Of a DNA stretch of 64,000 nt, positions 1 through 7,287 are shown in pieces. The first letter of the stretch is position 1. The number at the start of each line of letters is the position of its first letter. The DNA comes from Kibdelosporangium aridum (GTDB lineage Bacteria > Actinomycetota > Actinomycetes > Mycobacteriales > Pseudonocardiaceae), in NCBI RefSeq assembly GCF_900176515.1, contig NZ_FWXV01000012.1, positions 422,275-486,274 on the forward strand. Direction: 5' to 3'. The notes below the pieces were generated by a model, which was given only the letters and a program-made list of their open reading frames with translations, was not told the origin of the DNA and searched no databases. The position numbers were made by a program, and so were the translations under genes.

Positions 1-102
1 CCGCCGACACCCGACACCACGCCGGGGTTCGACCACGTGACCGGCCTCGGATCACCGACCGGCGACTACCCGTGGTCCTATGCCCCGAGACACGTTGACT
101 GA
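1..102 (+). CDS. C-terminal end of an S53 (sedolisin/kumamolisin-like) peptidase, partial
   Basis: An open frame enters from the left edge and stops at TGA 100-102, giving 33 residues. It contains GFDHVTGLGSP, which matches the closing motif of S53 serine-carboxyl peptidases (G-x-D-x-x-T-G-x-G-x-P). That segment lies near the Ca-binding C-terminus of these secreted acid proteases. The rest of the gene lies outside the window, so the catalytic Glu/Asp/Ser cannot be checked. The start is not in the window. The family call rests on this short motif alone. Confidence 0.55.
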   Translation, partial: PPTPDTTPGFDHVTGLGSPTGDYPWSYAPRHVD

Positions 103-218
103 TCGACCAGTGAGCAGCTGATCTGCTCGTGGTCGCAAAGCTCAGGCAGCAGGGGTGGTTCGCGCCGGTCGCGCCCAACTGCCACATGTCTGCATCACTC
201 GTCCAGGGTTGGGCTTCG

Positions 219-800
219 TTAGCCGGTCGGCGGTGCCGAGGGGCCGAGGCCGTTGATCATCAGGTCGATCTGCCGGCGGGCCAAGCCGTCCCAGTCGCTG
301 GTGCCCGGCAGCGGTCGGGAGAGGAGTGAGCTGGCCACGATCAGGTCTTCGGGGGTTAGGTCTGCTCGCAGTTCTCCGGCGACTTTTCCGCGTTCGAGGA
401 GCGTGCGCAGGGCGGTGCGAACGTCTGCTTGGCGGGTGCGGGTCGCGGGGGTGAAGACGAGCGGGCCGCCGTGCAAGGGGAGCACGAATCGCTCGCGGTC
501 GCGCATGGTGGCCAAGAAGAACAGCCGGACGCCTTCCAGAGCGGAGCCCGGGTGAGCGGCGGCTGCCCGTGCGTTGTCCACCGCAAGGCCGAACGAGCGG
601 TGGACGAGCGCGCCGAGCAACTCCTCGCGGGTGGCGAAGTGGCGGTAGACCGTCCCGACCCCGACGCCCGCGCGCTCGGCGATCTTGGCCATCGGCACCT
701 TCTCCCCCTCGCTCCGGACGAGGTCGGTGGCAGCGTCAAGGACCCGATCGCGGTTCCGAAGCGCGTCCTTACGGGTCCGGCGGGAGATGGGCTGTGACAC
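219..800 (-). CDS. TetR/AcrR family transcriptional regulator
   Basis: The 193-residue protein has a typical N-terminal TetR helix-turn-helix at about residues 15-60, with KIAERAGVGVGTVYRHFATR, the strongest signature of the family. The C-terminal half is helical and divergent, as expected for the ligand-binding and dimer domain. Length is usual for TetR. It is divergent from the HSL esterase starting at 1000; the 199-bp gap holds a perfect inverted repeat at 859-876. I infer that it represses itself and the esterase gene. The effector is unknown. Confidence 0.9.
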   Translation of the reverse strand: MSQPISRRTRKDALRNRDRVLDAATDLVRSEGEKVPMAKIAERAGVGVGTVYRHFATREELLGALVHRSFGLAVDNARAAAAHPGSALEGVRLFFLATMRDRERFVLPLHGGPLVFTPATRTRQADVRTALRTLLERGKVAGELRADLTPEDLIVASSLLSRPLPGTSDWDGLARRQIDLMINGLGPSAPPTG

Positions 801-858
801 GGACTCATCATCGCAGCGGCTTGCGGCGCGGCGAATCGGACAAGTACGGTTCCACTAA

Positions 859-876
859 CCGGACGATTTCGTCCGG
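859..876. promoter_or_regulatory. Perfect inverted repeat, probable TetR operator
   Basis: Arms CCGGACGA and TCGTCCGG are separated by TT, making an 18-bp perfect palindrome. It lies 59 bp upstream of the TetR start (800) and 123 bp upstream of the divergent esterase (1000). Size, symmetry and position fit a TetR dimer operator. Binding is inferred. Confidence 0.65.
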
Positions 877-999
877 AAAAAGTGTTGGCGACTGTCCGAA
901 CTCGTCGCCCGGATCGACCGCGGCAACTCGCCGCCGACGTCGATCAACGAGTCTCCTTCAGCGAACTACCGGCCGTCCACGCAGCGAAAGACCGAGATC

Positions 1000-1941
1000 A
1001 TGACACTCAACTTCGACCCCGAGGTAGCCGACGTCCTGGCCCAGCTGGGCGGGACCGACGCATTCCAGCCTCCGCGTGGTGACGTCGAAGGTCGTCGCGC
1101 CTTCTGGGAGCCGATCCTCGCAGCCTCCAGCGCCGCCCAGCCCTTCCCCGAAGAAGTCCAGATGAGCGATCACCACGCCACCGCGGACGACGGCACACAG
1201 ATCCAGATGCGCTGGTACACCAAGGAAAGCGCCGCACCAAGCCCCGCAGTGGTGTACTTCCACGGCGGCGGCTACTTCTTCGGCCACATCGACCACTTCG
1301 ACGGCACCGTCGCCCGCTACGTCTCCGCCAGCGGCGTACCTATGCTCTCCGTCGAATACCGCCGCGCTCCCGAGCACCCCTTCCCTACCCCCGTCAAGGA
1401 CGGCTACGCAGCGCTGAACTGGCTGCACGACCACGCCATAGAACTCGGCGTCGACCCCAACCGGATCGGCGTCATGGGCGACAGCGCCGGCGGCGGCATG
1501 GCCGCAGCCCTGTCGATCCTCGCGCGAGACCGAGGCGGGCCGCAGATCGCCCGCCAGATCCTCGTCATGCCGATGCTCGACGACCGCACCAACGCCCCCG
1601 ACCCCCACCTCGCGCCCTTCATCTACAACTACGGCGACCTCGTCACCGGGTGGCAAGCTCTCCTCGGCGACGCCGTCGGAGGCCCCGACGTCCCGCCCAC
1701 GGCCGCGCCCGCCCGGCTCGAGGACGCGACCGGCCTGCCACCGGCCTACATCGAGGTCGGCCAACTCGACCTGTTCCGCGACGAGGACACCGCCTACGCG
1801 ACCAAGCTCAGCCGCGCCGGCGTGCCCGTGGAGTTCCACCTCCACCCCGGCGTACCGCACGAGTTCGACTCCATCGCCTACGACTCCGACGTCGCCCGAC
1901 GCGCCATCGCCGACCGGGTCCGGGTCCTGAAGTCGATCTGA
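1000..1941 (+). CDS. Alpha/beta hydrolase, hormone-sensitive-lipase (HSL) type esterase
   Basis: The 313-residue protein shows the HSL oxyanion-hole motif HGGGYFF near residue 88 and the nucleophile elbow GDSAGGG with Ser near residue 162. The probable acid lies in the segment LDLFRDED and the catalytic His in GVPHEFD. Such enzymes hydrolyse short-chain carboxylic esters in the cytoplasm. No signal peptide is visible. The protein is a close paralogue of the gene at 7288-8238: both end in IRVLKSI or VRVLKSI and share most core blocks. It is divergent from the TetR gene at 219-800, and a palindrome lies between them, so TetR control is likely. The ATG at 1000 begins MTLNFDPEVA, aligned with the start of the paralogue. 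Confidence 0.88.
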   Translation: MTLNFDPEVADVLAQLGGTDAFQPPRGDVEGRRAFWEPILAASSAAQPFPEEVQMSDHHATADDGTQIQMRWYTKESAAPSPAVVYFHGGGYFFGHIDHFDGTVARYVSASGVPMLSVEYRRAPEHPFPTPVKDGYAALNWLHDHAIELGVDPNRIGVMGDSAGGGMAAALSILARDRGGPQIARQILVMPMLDDRTNAPDPHLAPFIYNYGDLVTGWQALLGDAVGGPDVPPTAAPARLEDATGLPPAYIEVGQLDLFRDEDTAYATKLSRAGVPVEFHLHPGVPHEFDSIAYDSDVARRAIADRVRVLKSI

Positions 1942-2053
1942 CTCCGGTGCGGAGCAGGTGGTCGGCCACCCACAGTCACGATCTCCACGGAACGAGCATT
2001 CACATGATCCTCTGAACCCGTCACCGTCGGCGCGATCGAGCGGCCGCACCGCC

Positions 2054-2215
2054 CTTGCGATGGTGCCGATGATCGTCCGCGAGTACCGAGGCATGGGCTA
2101 CTCGGAAAGCAGTCGAGCGGCTACGACAAGGCCACGATGGCGTGCGACATCCGCGAGTTGGTCCGCCATCTCGGCCACGACCGGGTCAACCTCGCAAGTC
2201 GAGCTGTCGCGGATC
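2054..2215 (+). pseudogene. Remnant of an epoxide-hydrolase-like alpha/beta hydrolase
   Basis: Two short frames together read VPMIVREYRGMGYSE and then, after a frame change near 2108-2113, SSGYDKATMACDIRELV followed by RHLGHDRVNL. In epoxide hydrolase and dehalogenase-type alpha/beta hydrolases this is the stretch R-G-x-G-x-S ... GYDK..MA.DI..L...LG....VGHD just before the nucleophile elbow. The elbow and the rest of the enzyme are absent. The second frame is the one used by the downstream ATPase gene, so automatic annotation will tend to add this debris to that protein's N-terminus. Confidence 0.6.
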
Positions 2216-2259
2216 GCGAACTCTCCCGTACTGATACGAAGCCGATGGAAGGAGTGGGG

Positions 2260-4326
2260 GTGGGTGCGATGGGACTGGCGGACAGGCTGGCGGCGGCACG
2301 AGCCGGTGCGCTGGTAGGCCGAGAGCCGGAGCGCGCGGTGCTCGACCGGATGCTGTCGGGTGCGGCCGACGCTCCGATCGTGGCGTACCTTCATGGCCCT
2401 GGCGGGATCGGCAAGTCCTCCCTGTTGCGCTACGCCGCCCGGCAGACCGAACTCGTCGGCCGCCGCGTGGTGCATATTGACGCACGGTTCCTCGACGCGG
2501 ATCCGCGTCGGATGGAGGAGGCAGCCGCCCTGGCGTGCGTCGAGCCCGGTGCGGTGCTCCTCATCGACTCCTTCGAGCACTGCCAGCAGCTCGAGCCGTG
2601 GCTGCGCGACACCTTCCTGCTCCGGCTCGCCGACGGTGCGCTCGTCGTGCTGGCGAGCAGGGTCGCCCCCGATGCCGAGTGGACGCTGGATCCTGGCTGG
2701 GCCCGGCTCTTCGCCGAACTGGTCGTGCGACCGCTCGACGCCGCCCAGTCCGACGCCCTGCTCGCGGCACGTGGTGTCACCGAGGAACAGCGCAGCGCTC
2801 TCGTCGCCTTCGCCGGGGGCAGCCCACTTGCCCTCTCCCTCGCCGCCTCCGCGCCCGCCGCGGCGCCGGGCGCACCGTGGGAGCCCACCGGCGACGTGCT
2901 GACGACCCTGGTCGAGCGGCTCGTGGGCGACCTGCCGAGCACCGCTCACCGGCGCGCCCTCGAGGTCGTCGCGCAGGCCTACGTCACGCGCGAGTCGCTG
3001 CTGCGCGCGGTGCTGGGTGATGAGGACACCGCGACGGTGTTCTCGTGGCTGCGTCAGCTGCCCTACGTGGAGGCCACCCCTGAAGGGCTGCATCCGCACG
3101 ATGCGGTGCGGGCCACGCTCGCGGCCGACCTGCGCTGGCGGGATCCGGAACGCTACGAGGACGTACGCGTCCGCGTCTCGGTTGCGTGTCTGCAGGCCGT
3201 GCGCTGCGCCTCCGAGGAGGACGCGCTGGTGCGCGTCGCGGAGTGGATGTTCCTCTTCCGCGACCAGGGCGGCCTGAACGACCTGTATGGCTGGCAGGCG
3301 CACCCCCACATCGTGGACACCCCGTTGCGGCCCGACGACGTGCCCGACGTCCTGCGTATGGCGGAGGAGGCGGAGGGCCTCGCATCCGCGACCGCAGTCG
3401 CGCACTGGGTGCGCCGCCAGCCGCAGGGCTTCCGCGTCTACCGGTACGCGGGCTCCTCCGCGCCCGTCGCGTTCATGGCCATCCTGCGGCTGGAGATACC
3501 GCTGCCCGAGGACCGGACCCAGGACCCGGTGATCGCGGCGCTCTGGGACTACGTGGAGGCCGCCGCTCCCTTGGGACAGGGCGAGCACCTGGGCATCCGC
3601 CGCTTCGCCGTGCAGCCCGGCTGGCATCAGCGGCCCTCGCCCCTCATGGACCTCATCAGTCGACGCACCATCGCGGCCGAGATGAGGACCCGCGGCCGCG
3701 CTGCGACCTTCACCGTCTTCGAGGACGCCGAGCGGTGGCGGCGCTACCTCGCCAACGCCGGGCTGCAGGAGGTCGTGGCGGTGGACGCCGACGGGCGGAC
3801 GCAGCACGTCTTCGGCAGGGACTGGCGGCGGCAACCGGTGGAGCAGTGGGTAGAGCACCGGGCTCGCGTCGTGGTCGCACCCGTAGCCGGGTGGACGGCA
3901 GCCGCGGCCGCCGGTGGCTCAGATGACGAGAGCGGCGACGACCTGTCGCGTGCCGTGTTTGAGGAGGGCGTGGTCGAGGCGCTGCGCACGTGGCACGCTC
4001 CCCGGGAGTTCGCGACCAGCGTCCTGCTGCACTCCCGCCTCGTGCCGCAGGGGTCAGCCGACCCCGTGGCCGTCCTGCGCGCCGCCATCACGGTCGCCCT
4101 CGACGCGCTGCAGGTCGATCCCGCGGGCGTGAAAGCACACGAAGCGCTCACCGCCACATACATCGAGGCTTCCCGCACCCACAAGGCAGCCGCCCGACGA
4201 CTGGGGGTGCCCTACGGCACGTACCGGCGCCACCTCGCCCTGGCCAAGGAGCGGCTCATCGAGCAGTTGCGTCAGGCGGCCACGATGCCTGTGCTGTCCG
4301 CGCCGCGCTTGTCACTGGAAGGGTGA
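2260..4326 (+). CDS. AAA/P-loop ATPase with acetyltransferase-like middle region and C-terminal HTH-like segment
   Basis: I place the start at GTG 2260 because AAGGAG lies 6 bp upstream; the in-frame ATG at 2137 reads through a dead hydrolase. The 688-residue protein begins with a conserved lead-in (LVGREPERAVLDRML) and a Walker A motif GPGGIGKSS near residue 50. A Walker B-like VLLIDSFEHC follows near residue 100, an AAA_16/STAND-type arrangement. The middle part (about 360-560), with GFRVYRYAGSSAPVAFMAI and GIRRFAVQPGWHQ, resembles a GNAT fold. The C-terminal end contains HKAAARRLGVPYGTYRRHL, a sigma-70-region-4-like helix-turn-helix. I infer a cytoplasmic signal-transducing ATPase regulator. 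Ligand and targets are unknown. The GNAT call is the weakest part. Confidence 0.72.
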   Translation: MGAMGLADRLAAARAGALVGREPERAVLDRMLSGAADAPIVAYLHGPGGIGKSSLLRYAARQTELVGRRVVHIDARFLDADPRRMEEAAALACVEPGAVLLIDSFEHCQQLEPWLRDTFLLRLADGALVVLASRVAPDAEWTLDPGWARLFAELVVRPLDAAQSDALLAARGVTEEQRSALVAFAGGSPLALSLAASAPAAAPGAPWEPTGDVLTTLVERLVGDLPSTAHRRALEVVAQAYVTRESLLRAVLGDEDTATVFSWLRQLPYVEATPEGLHPHDAVRATLAADLRWRDPERYEDVRVRVSVACLQAVRCASEEDALVRVAEWMFLFRDQGGLNDLYGWQAHPHIVDTPLRPDDVPDVLRMAEEAEGLASATAVAHWVRRQPQGFRVYRYAGSSAPVAFMAILRLEIPLPEDRTQDPVIAALWDYVEAAAPLGQGEHLGIRRFAVQPGWHQRPSPLMDLISRRTIAAEMRTRGRAATFTVFEDAERWRRYLANAGLQEVVAVDADGRTQHVFGRDWRRQPVEQWVEHRARVVVAPVAGWTAAAAAGGSDDESGDDLSRAVFEEGVVEALRTWHAPREFATSVLLHSRLVPQGSADPVAVLRAAITVALDALQVDPAGVKAHEALTATYIEASRTHKAAARRLGVPYGTYRRHLALAKERLIEQLRQAATMPVLSAPRLSLEG

Positions 4327-4418
4327 GGCCACGAGGGCGTCGCAGGCTCCAGTCAGGTCAGCACCCGCGACACCCCCGCGGACTCGCCGCGGCCCTCCGC
4401 GTGGACTAAGCCGAGTCG

Positions 4419-4922
4419 TCACGCTCGGCCTTGGCGGCGGCGAGGCGCTGCCGAGCGAGGCGGCGTCGAGCGCATGTGGTCGCGCACCGGCGCGAGCAGG
4501 CCGGCGAGGGCCGTGACGTCGTCGCGCGAGAGCGGCTCGAAGAGCATGCTGCTGACGACCTCGATGTGACCGGGCAGCACCTTGGCGAGCAGCGCGCGTC
4601 CGGCATCGGTGATGGTGACGGTGATGCTCCGCTCGTCGTCCGAAGCGGGGGCGCGCACGACCAGGCCCGCCTTTTCGAGCAGGCCTGCCTGGTAGGTCAG
4701 ACCGCTGCGGCTGTAGACGACGCCGTCGGCCAGGTCGGTCATCCGGTGACTGCCCGTCGGAGAGTCTCCGAGCCGGGCCAGCAGCTGGAACTGCACGTAG
4801 CTGAGATCGCCGGCCTCGCGCAGCTGCTGCTCGACCGCGTGCCGGAGCAGGCTGGTCACCTCGATGAGATCGAAGTAGGCACCGAGCTGCACGGGATCGA
4901 GCGACGGCGGCAAATCAGGCAT
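4419..4922 (-). CDS. MarR family transcriptional regulator
   Basis: The 167-residue protein has the MarR winged helix: YVQFQLLARLGDSP, then LADGVVYSRSGLTYQAGLLE and the wing GLVVRAPASDDERS. These are the recognition helix and beta-wing of repressors that answer to phenolics, quinones or oxidants. A perfect palindrome GCTTCGAATTCGAAGC begins 15 bp upstream of its ATG. Two near-copies lie just before the quinone-oxidoreductase-like gene at 6311. This strongly suggests autoregulation and control of the cupin, FMN reductase and oxidoreductase genes. The basic C-terminal tail (RSAAPRRRQGRA) is longer than usual. Confidence 0.9.
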   Translation of the reverse strand: MPDLPPSLDPVQLGAYFDLIEVTSLLRHAVEQQLREAGDLSYVQFQLLARLGDSPTGSHRMTDLADGVVYSRSGLTYQAGLLEKAGLVVRAPASDDERSITVTITDAGRALLAKVLPGHIEVVSSMLFEPLSRDDVTALAGLLAPVRDHMRSTPPRSAAPRRRQGRA

Positions 4923-4936
4923 GGCGCGAGTCTACT

Positions 4937-4952
4937 GCTTCGAATTCGAAGC
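4937..4952. promoter_or_regulatory. MarR operator, copy 1 (perfect 16-bp palindrome)
   Basis: GCTTCGAATTCGAAGC reads the same on both strands. It sits between the MarR start (4922) and the divergent cupin gene. Two sites differing by one base each occur at 6228 and 6265. Three copies in one locus next to a MarR gene make an operator role very likely. Confidence 0.8.
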
Positions 4953-5119
4953 GGGCCGTGACTGCGAGGACATCACGGCCCGATGTATGACCTCGTGAGC
5001 GCGCGTGGGCAGGGTTGGGCCCGACTGAGCATCACAGAACGTGGAGATCGGGCAGCGGCGCGGGGCAGGGTCGCGGGCAGGAGGACGGCGCCGCTGTCCG
5101 CGGATCCCCGAGGACGGCC

Positions 5120-5587
5120 ATGACTATCCCCTACCTCGCCCAGCGGGAGGATCAGCAACAGCTCGAATGGATCGGCGGGAGCGTCTTCAGCGTCCTGCTC
5201 GACGCCGAGGCGACCGGTGGGCAGCTGACCATCGGACGCTTCGACGCCAGCTTGGGCGAGGCGCCGCCGTTCCACGTGCACAACAAGGAGGACGAGGTCT
5301 TCCTGCTCCTGGCCGGCTCGGCGCTGGTGTGGGTCGATGACGAGCAGCACGAGTTGCGGGAGGGTGGCATCGTCTTCCTGCCCCGCCGCATCCCGCACGG
5401 CTACCGCATCACCTCGGACAAGGCCGACCTGCTGCTCATCGCGACCCCAGGCGGGCTGGAGAAGATGTTCCGCCACGCGGGCCGCGACCTGCGTGAGCCA
5501 CGCCCGGAGGGCTTCGAGATCACGCCGCAGCTGCTCGCCGAAGCCGCCGAACTCACCGGCAACGTCGTCCTCGGTCCTCCCCGGTGA
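5120..5587 (+). CDS. Cupin-domain protein (quercetin-dioxygenase-like)
   Basis: I start at ATG 5120 (MTIPYLAQRE), preceded by GAGGA; longer upstream frames are low-quality basic sequence. The 155-residue protein carries cupin motif 1 (PPFHVHNKEDEVFLLL) with two His and one Glu, and motif 2 (PRRIPHGYRI) with the third His, so the usual metal-binding 3-His/1-Glu set looks complete. This small single-domain cupin type is often annotated quercetin 2,3-dioxygenase-like, but the substrate is not known. It is divergent from MarR across the palindrome at 4937-4952 and is followed by an FMN-reductase gene. A role in handling a phenolic or quinone compound is inferred from context. Confidence 0.8.
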   Translation: MTIPYLAQREDQQQLEWIGGSVFSVLLDAEATGGQLTIGRFDASLGEAPPFHVHNKEDEVFLLLAGSALVWVDDEQHELREGGIVFLPRRIPHGYRITSDKADLLLIATPGGLEKMFRHAGRDLREPRPEGFEITPQLLAEAAELTGNVVLGPPR

Positions 5588-5639
5588 CGGTACCGCAGCC
5601 TGGCCGACGGGGGAGAACAGCCGTGAACGCGGTGCTGGG

Positions 5640-6215
5640 ATGAGCCCGTCCGCGTGGAGCCCGGTTTCGCTGGCCGTCCTCTGCGCCGGTGTCGGTTACG
5701 GGCGCCCGACCCGCCTGCTCGCGGACCGGATCGCGGAGTCGGTCTACAGGGCGCTCACGGCCAGTGGAGCGAGAGTCGAGGTGGAGGTGCTGGAACTGGG
5801 CCGGCTGGCGGCCGACCTCGCGCAGCGCTCCACCCGGGGCCACGCCAGCCTCGACCTGCGAGAGGCGATCGCGGCGGTCGCGGCGGCCGACGGGCTCGTG
5901 GTGGCGACACCGGTGGTCGCCGCATCCCCGAGTGAGGTATTCGAATCGTTCTTCGCCGTCCTCGACGACGACGTCCTGTCCGGCGTACCCGTGCTGCTCG
6001 CGGTCACCAGCGGCTCGCGCTGGCAGCCACCTGACATCGAGCAGGTGATGCGGGGGCGCCTCACCTGCCTGCACGCCGAACCCGTGCCCACTCTCGTCGT
6101 CGCCGGCCCTGCGGACTGGGAGGAATCGCCTTCCGGCGACACGACGCGGCTGCGCGAACACATTGACCAAGCCGCCGCCGAGCTCGCCGCGGCGATGAGC
6201 TCTGACCAGTGGTGA
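5640..6215 (+). CDS. NADPH-dependent FMN reductase / flavodoxin-like fold protein
   Basis: The start chosen is ATG 5640 (MSPSAWSPVS). The 191-residue protein has a flavodoxin-like fold: an N-terminal strand (LAVLCAGVGYGRPTRLLADR) that stands where these enzymes bind FMN phosphate, then DGLVVATPVVAASPSEVFES, the typical second FMN loop. The best-known relatives are the FMN reductases of sulfonate and quinone metabolism. The P-loop motif is S/G-rich but not canonical, so FMN binding is probable rather than certain. It lies 52 bp after the cupin gene on the same strand, probably one transcript under the MarR operator. Confidence 0.75.
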   Translation: MSPSAWSPVSLAVLCAGVGYGRPTRLLADRIAESVYRALTASGARVEVEVLELGRLAADLAQRSTRGHASLDLREAIAAVAAADGLVVATPVVAASPSEVFESFFAVLDDDVLSGVPVLLAVTSGSRWQPPDIEQVMRGRLTCLHAEPVPTLVVAGPADWEESPSGDTTRLREHIDQAAAELAAAMSSDQW

Positions 6216-6227
6216 CCGACCCCACTT

Positions 6228-6243
6228 GCTTCGAATTCAAAGC
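6228..6243. promoter_or_regulatory. MarR operator, copy 2
   Basis: GCTTCGAATTCAAAGC differs by one base from the perfect palindrome at 4937. It begins 12 bp after the FMN-reductase stop and 83 bp before the ATG at 6311. Confidence 0.75.
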
Positions 6244-6264
6244 AGAAGTAGGCTGATCTCAGTT

Positions 6265-6280
6265 GCTTCAAATTCGAAGC
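6265..6280. promoter_or_regulatory. MarR operator, copy 3
   Basis: GCTTCAAATTCGAAGC differs by one base from the site at 4937. It starts 37 bp after the start of copy 2 and ends 30 bp before the oxidoreductase ATG (6311). A repressor bound here would block RNA polymerase or leader clearance. Confidence 0.75.
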
Positions 6281-6310
6281 AAACAACGTGAAGCGAAGGC
6301 GAGAACTCTG

Positions 6311-7255
6311 ATGAAGACAGTGCGTTTCCACGAGTACGGCGACCCCGACGTCCTGCGCTACGAAGACGTGGAGCAGCCCGTCCCCGGAGCCGGTGAAGTC
6401 CGGATCCGCGTCGCCGCGACGTCGTTCAACTCCGTCGACGGCAACATCCGCGGGGGCTTCATGCGCGGCCCCATCCCGGTCGTGCTGCCCCACACTCCCG
6501 GCATCGATGTCGCCGGCACGGTCGACGCGCTGGGCGAGGGCGTGGCCGGCATCGCGGTCGGTGACGAGGTCATCGGCTTCCTGCCGATGGACGGCAACGG
6601 CGCCGCCGCGGAGTACGTCCTTGCGCCGGCCGAGGTCCTGACGCCGGCGCCCAAGAGTGTCCCGCTGCCCGACGCCGCCGCGCTGCCGTTGGTGGGCCTC
6701 ACCGCGTGGCAGGCGCTGTTCGACCACGGCAAGCTGACGGCCGGGCAACGCGTGCTGATCAACGGCGCGGGTGGAGCGGTCGGCGGCTACGCCGTGCAGC
6801 TGGCCAAGGGGGCCGGTGCCCACGTGATCGCCACGGCCAGCCCGCGCAGCAGCGAGACGGTCGAGTCGGCCGGCGCCGACGAGGTCATCGACCACACCAC
6901 CACCGGGGTGACCGCGGCGGTGACCGAGCCGGTCGACGTCGTGCTCAACCTCGCGCCGATCGACCCGGCCGAGCTCGCCGCGCTGGCCGGCCTGGCCCGT
7001 CCAGGCGGTGTCGTGGTGAACACGACGGTGTGGATGCCCGCGCCCACCGACGAGGAGCGCGGCGTGCGCGGCATCGACGTCTTCGTCCGCAGCGACACCG
7101 AACAGCTGTCGCGGCTGGTGGCGCTGATCGACCACGGCGAGCTGCGCGTCAACGTCGCCCATCGGGTCCCGCTGGCCGAGCTGCCAGCAATCCACGCCCA
7201 GGCCGCTGCGGGCACGCTGCACGGCAAGGTCATCGTCGTCCCGGCCGCCTCCTGA
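6311..7255 (+). CDS. NADP-dependent quinone oxidoreductase-like MDR enzyme
   Basis: The start is ATG 6311 (MKTVRFHEYGDPDVLRYEDV), the common opening of zinc-free medium-chain reductases; the upstream in-frame codon at 6263 lies inside the operator. The 314-residue protein has a GroES-like N-terminal half and a Rossmann half with NGAGGAVGGYAVQLAK for NADPH binding. Zinc-ligand cysteines are absent, as in quinone reductases (QOR). It should reduce quinones or enones in the cytoplasm. It follows two MarR operators and precedes an HSL esterase by 32 bp, probably the same operon. Induction by a quinone or phenol through MarR is inferred. Confidence 0.88.
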   Translation: MKTVRFHEYGDPDVLRYEDVEQPVPGAGEVRIRVAATSFNSVDGNIRGGFMRGPIPVVLPHTPGIDVAGTVDALGEGVAGIAVGDEVIGFLPMDGNGAAAEYVLAPAEVLTPAPKSVPLPDAAALPLVGLTAWQALFDHGKLTAGQRVLINGAGGAVGGYAVQLAKGAGAHVIATASPRSSETVESAGADEVIDHTTTGVTAAVTEPVDVVLNLAPIDPAELAALAGLARPGGVVVNTTVWMPAPTDEERGVRGIDVFVRSDTEQLSRLVALIDHGELRVNVAHRVPLAELPAIHAQAAAGTLHGKVIVVPAAS

Positions 7256-7287
7256 GGCTCACTCCCGCAGCACCGAAAGGCACCACC

